Below are positions 6,121 to 6,471 of a stretch of 6,471 nt of DNA, in pieces. The position numbers and the translations under genes are program-made. Position 1 is the first letter of the stretch; every line of letters starts with the position of its first letter. Under the pieces are notes generated by a model. That model had not been told where the DNA came from, ran no database searches, and saw nothing but the letters and a program-made list of their open reading frames with translations. Origin of the DNA: Oscillospiraceae bacterium (GTDB taxonomy: Bacteria; Bacillota_A; Clostridia; Oscillospirales; Oscillospiraceae); the NCBI GenBank assembly GCA_017396725.1, contig JAFQLA010000311.1:1-6471 (forward strand). The letters are read 5' to 3'.

Positions 6121-6471
6121 TCAGATCTTGCCGTTGGAGCCCAAAACATTCACGATCTTGTGAGCTACCATGTCCTTCACGGCCTGACGGGCAGGCTTGA
6201 GGTACTGGCGGGGATCGAAGTGCGCGGGATTCTCAGCGAGATACTTGCGGATCACACCGGTCATGGCAAGGCGGATATCGGAGTCGATATTGATCTTGCA
6301 GACGGCCATCTGTGCTGCGCGGCGCAGCTGCTCTTCGGGGATACCGATGGCGCCGGGCATATTGCCGCCGTAAGTATTCACCATTTCCACGAATTCCTGA
6401 GGCACGGAAGAAGAGCCGTGGAGCACGATGGGGAAGCCGGGCAGCTTCTTTTCGATCTCGGCAAGCACATC
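6121..6471 (-). CDS. fba: Class II fructose-1,6-bisphosphate aldolase, C-terminal part (5' end cut)
   Basis: 116 codons plus TGA are visible, about the last third of a roughly 310-aa zinc-dependent aldolase. This enzyme interconverts fructose-1,6-bisphosphate with dihydroxyacetone phosphate and glyceraldehyde-3-phosphate in glycolysis and gluconeogenesis. The frame enters at the right edge with no start in view; the internal GTG near 6468 is a valine codon, not a start. In fragment numbering, LHGSSSVPQ (17-25) contains the third zinc-ligand His (H18) and phosphate-binding serines. NIDSD (61-65) and the following RLAMT provide substrate and phosphate contacts. HFDPRQYLKPAR (84-95) and the C-terminal HKIVNVLGSNGK are typical of the clostridial/Gram-positive class II type. 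Nothing is unusual. It is convergent with the SDR gene and shares its terminator. Confidence 0.95.
   Translation of the reverse strand, partial: DVLAEIEKKLPGFPIVLHGSSSVPQEFVEMVNTYGGNMPGAIGIPEEQLRRAAQMAVCKINIDSDIRLAMTGVIRKYLAENPAHFDPRQYLKPARQAVKDMVAHKIVNVLGSNGKI

Overview
The window looks like chromosomal DNA of a Bacillota (Firmicutes) bacterium, most likely an anaerobic Clostridia-type organism. The evidence is strong AGGAGG-type ribosome binding sites, sigma-A style promoters, a mix of ATG, GTG and TTG starts, short U-tract terminators, a clostridial-looking class II aldolase, and a molybdenum hydroxylase subunit encoded as a stand-alone protein. Base composition is moderately GC-rich by eye. 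I cannot place it below class. No mobile element, tRNA, rRNA or CRISPR array is visible.

Layout, left to right. (1) 1-1263, minus: an ATZ/TRZ (MtaD-like) amidohydrolase, cut by the left edge of the window. (2) 1283-3535, minus: the molybdopterin-binding large subunit of a xanthine-dehydrogenase-family hydroxylase. It is the first gene of an operon that continues into the amidohydrolase. (3) 3536-3675: an intergenic control region with a strong ribosome binding site, a perfect 10-bp-arm inverted repeat that looks like an operator, a candidate promoter, and the terminator of the operon upstream on the same strand. (4) 3676-5228, minus: a tight three-gene operon. In transcription order it holds the long (YjjP-like) and short (YjjB-like) halves of a split ThrE-type exporter, then a small cysteine-rich thioredoxin-fold protein. 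(5) 5229-5367: divergent promoters. (6) 5368-6075, plus: a YdfG-like short-chain dehydrogenase/reductase. (7) 6076-6120: a bidirectional hairpin terminator. (8) 6121-6471, minus: the C-terminal third of class II fructose-bisphosphate aldolase, cut by the right edge.

How the genes may work together. The hydroxylase and amidohydrolase form a probable catabolic pair: one hydroxylates an N-heterocycle and the other deaminates or dechlorinates/hydrolyses an amino-heterocycle, as in purine or pterin breakdown. By-eye comparison with bovine xanthine oxidase shows that the molybdenum-site residues are kept but two purine-contacting residues are not, so the substrate may not be xanthine. The FeS and FAD subunits that such an enzyme needs are not in the window and would have to lie beyond the left edge or elsewhere. 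The exporter genes and the divergent SDR could share a link to serine/threonine or small organic acids, but this rests only on family resemblance. The aldolase is an ordinary housekeeping neighbour.

The most interesting items are the operator-like palindrome in front of the hydroxylase, the altered hydroxylase pocket, and the thioredoxin-like protein whose CXXC appears to have moved into an insertion.
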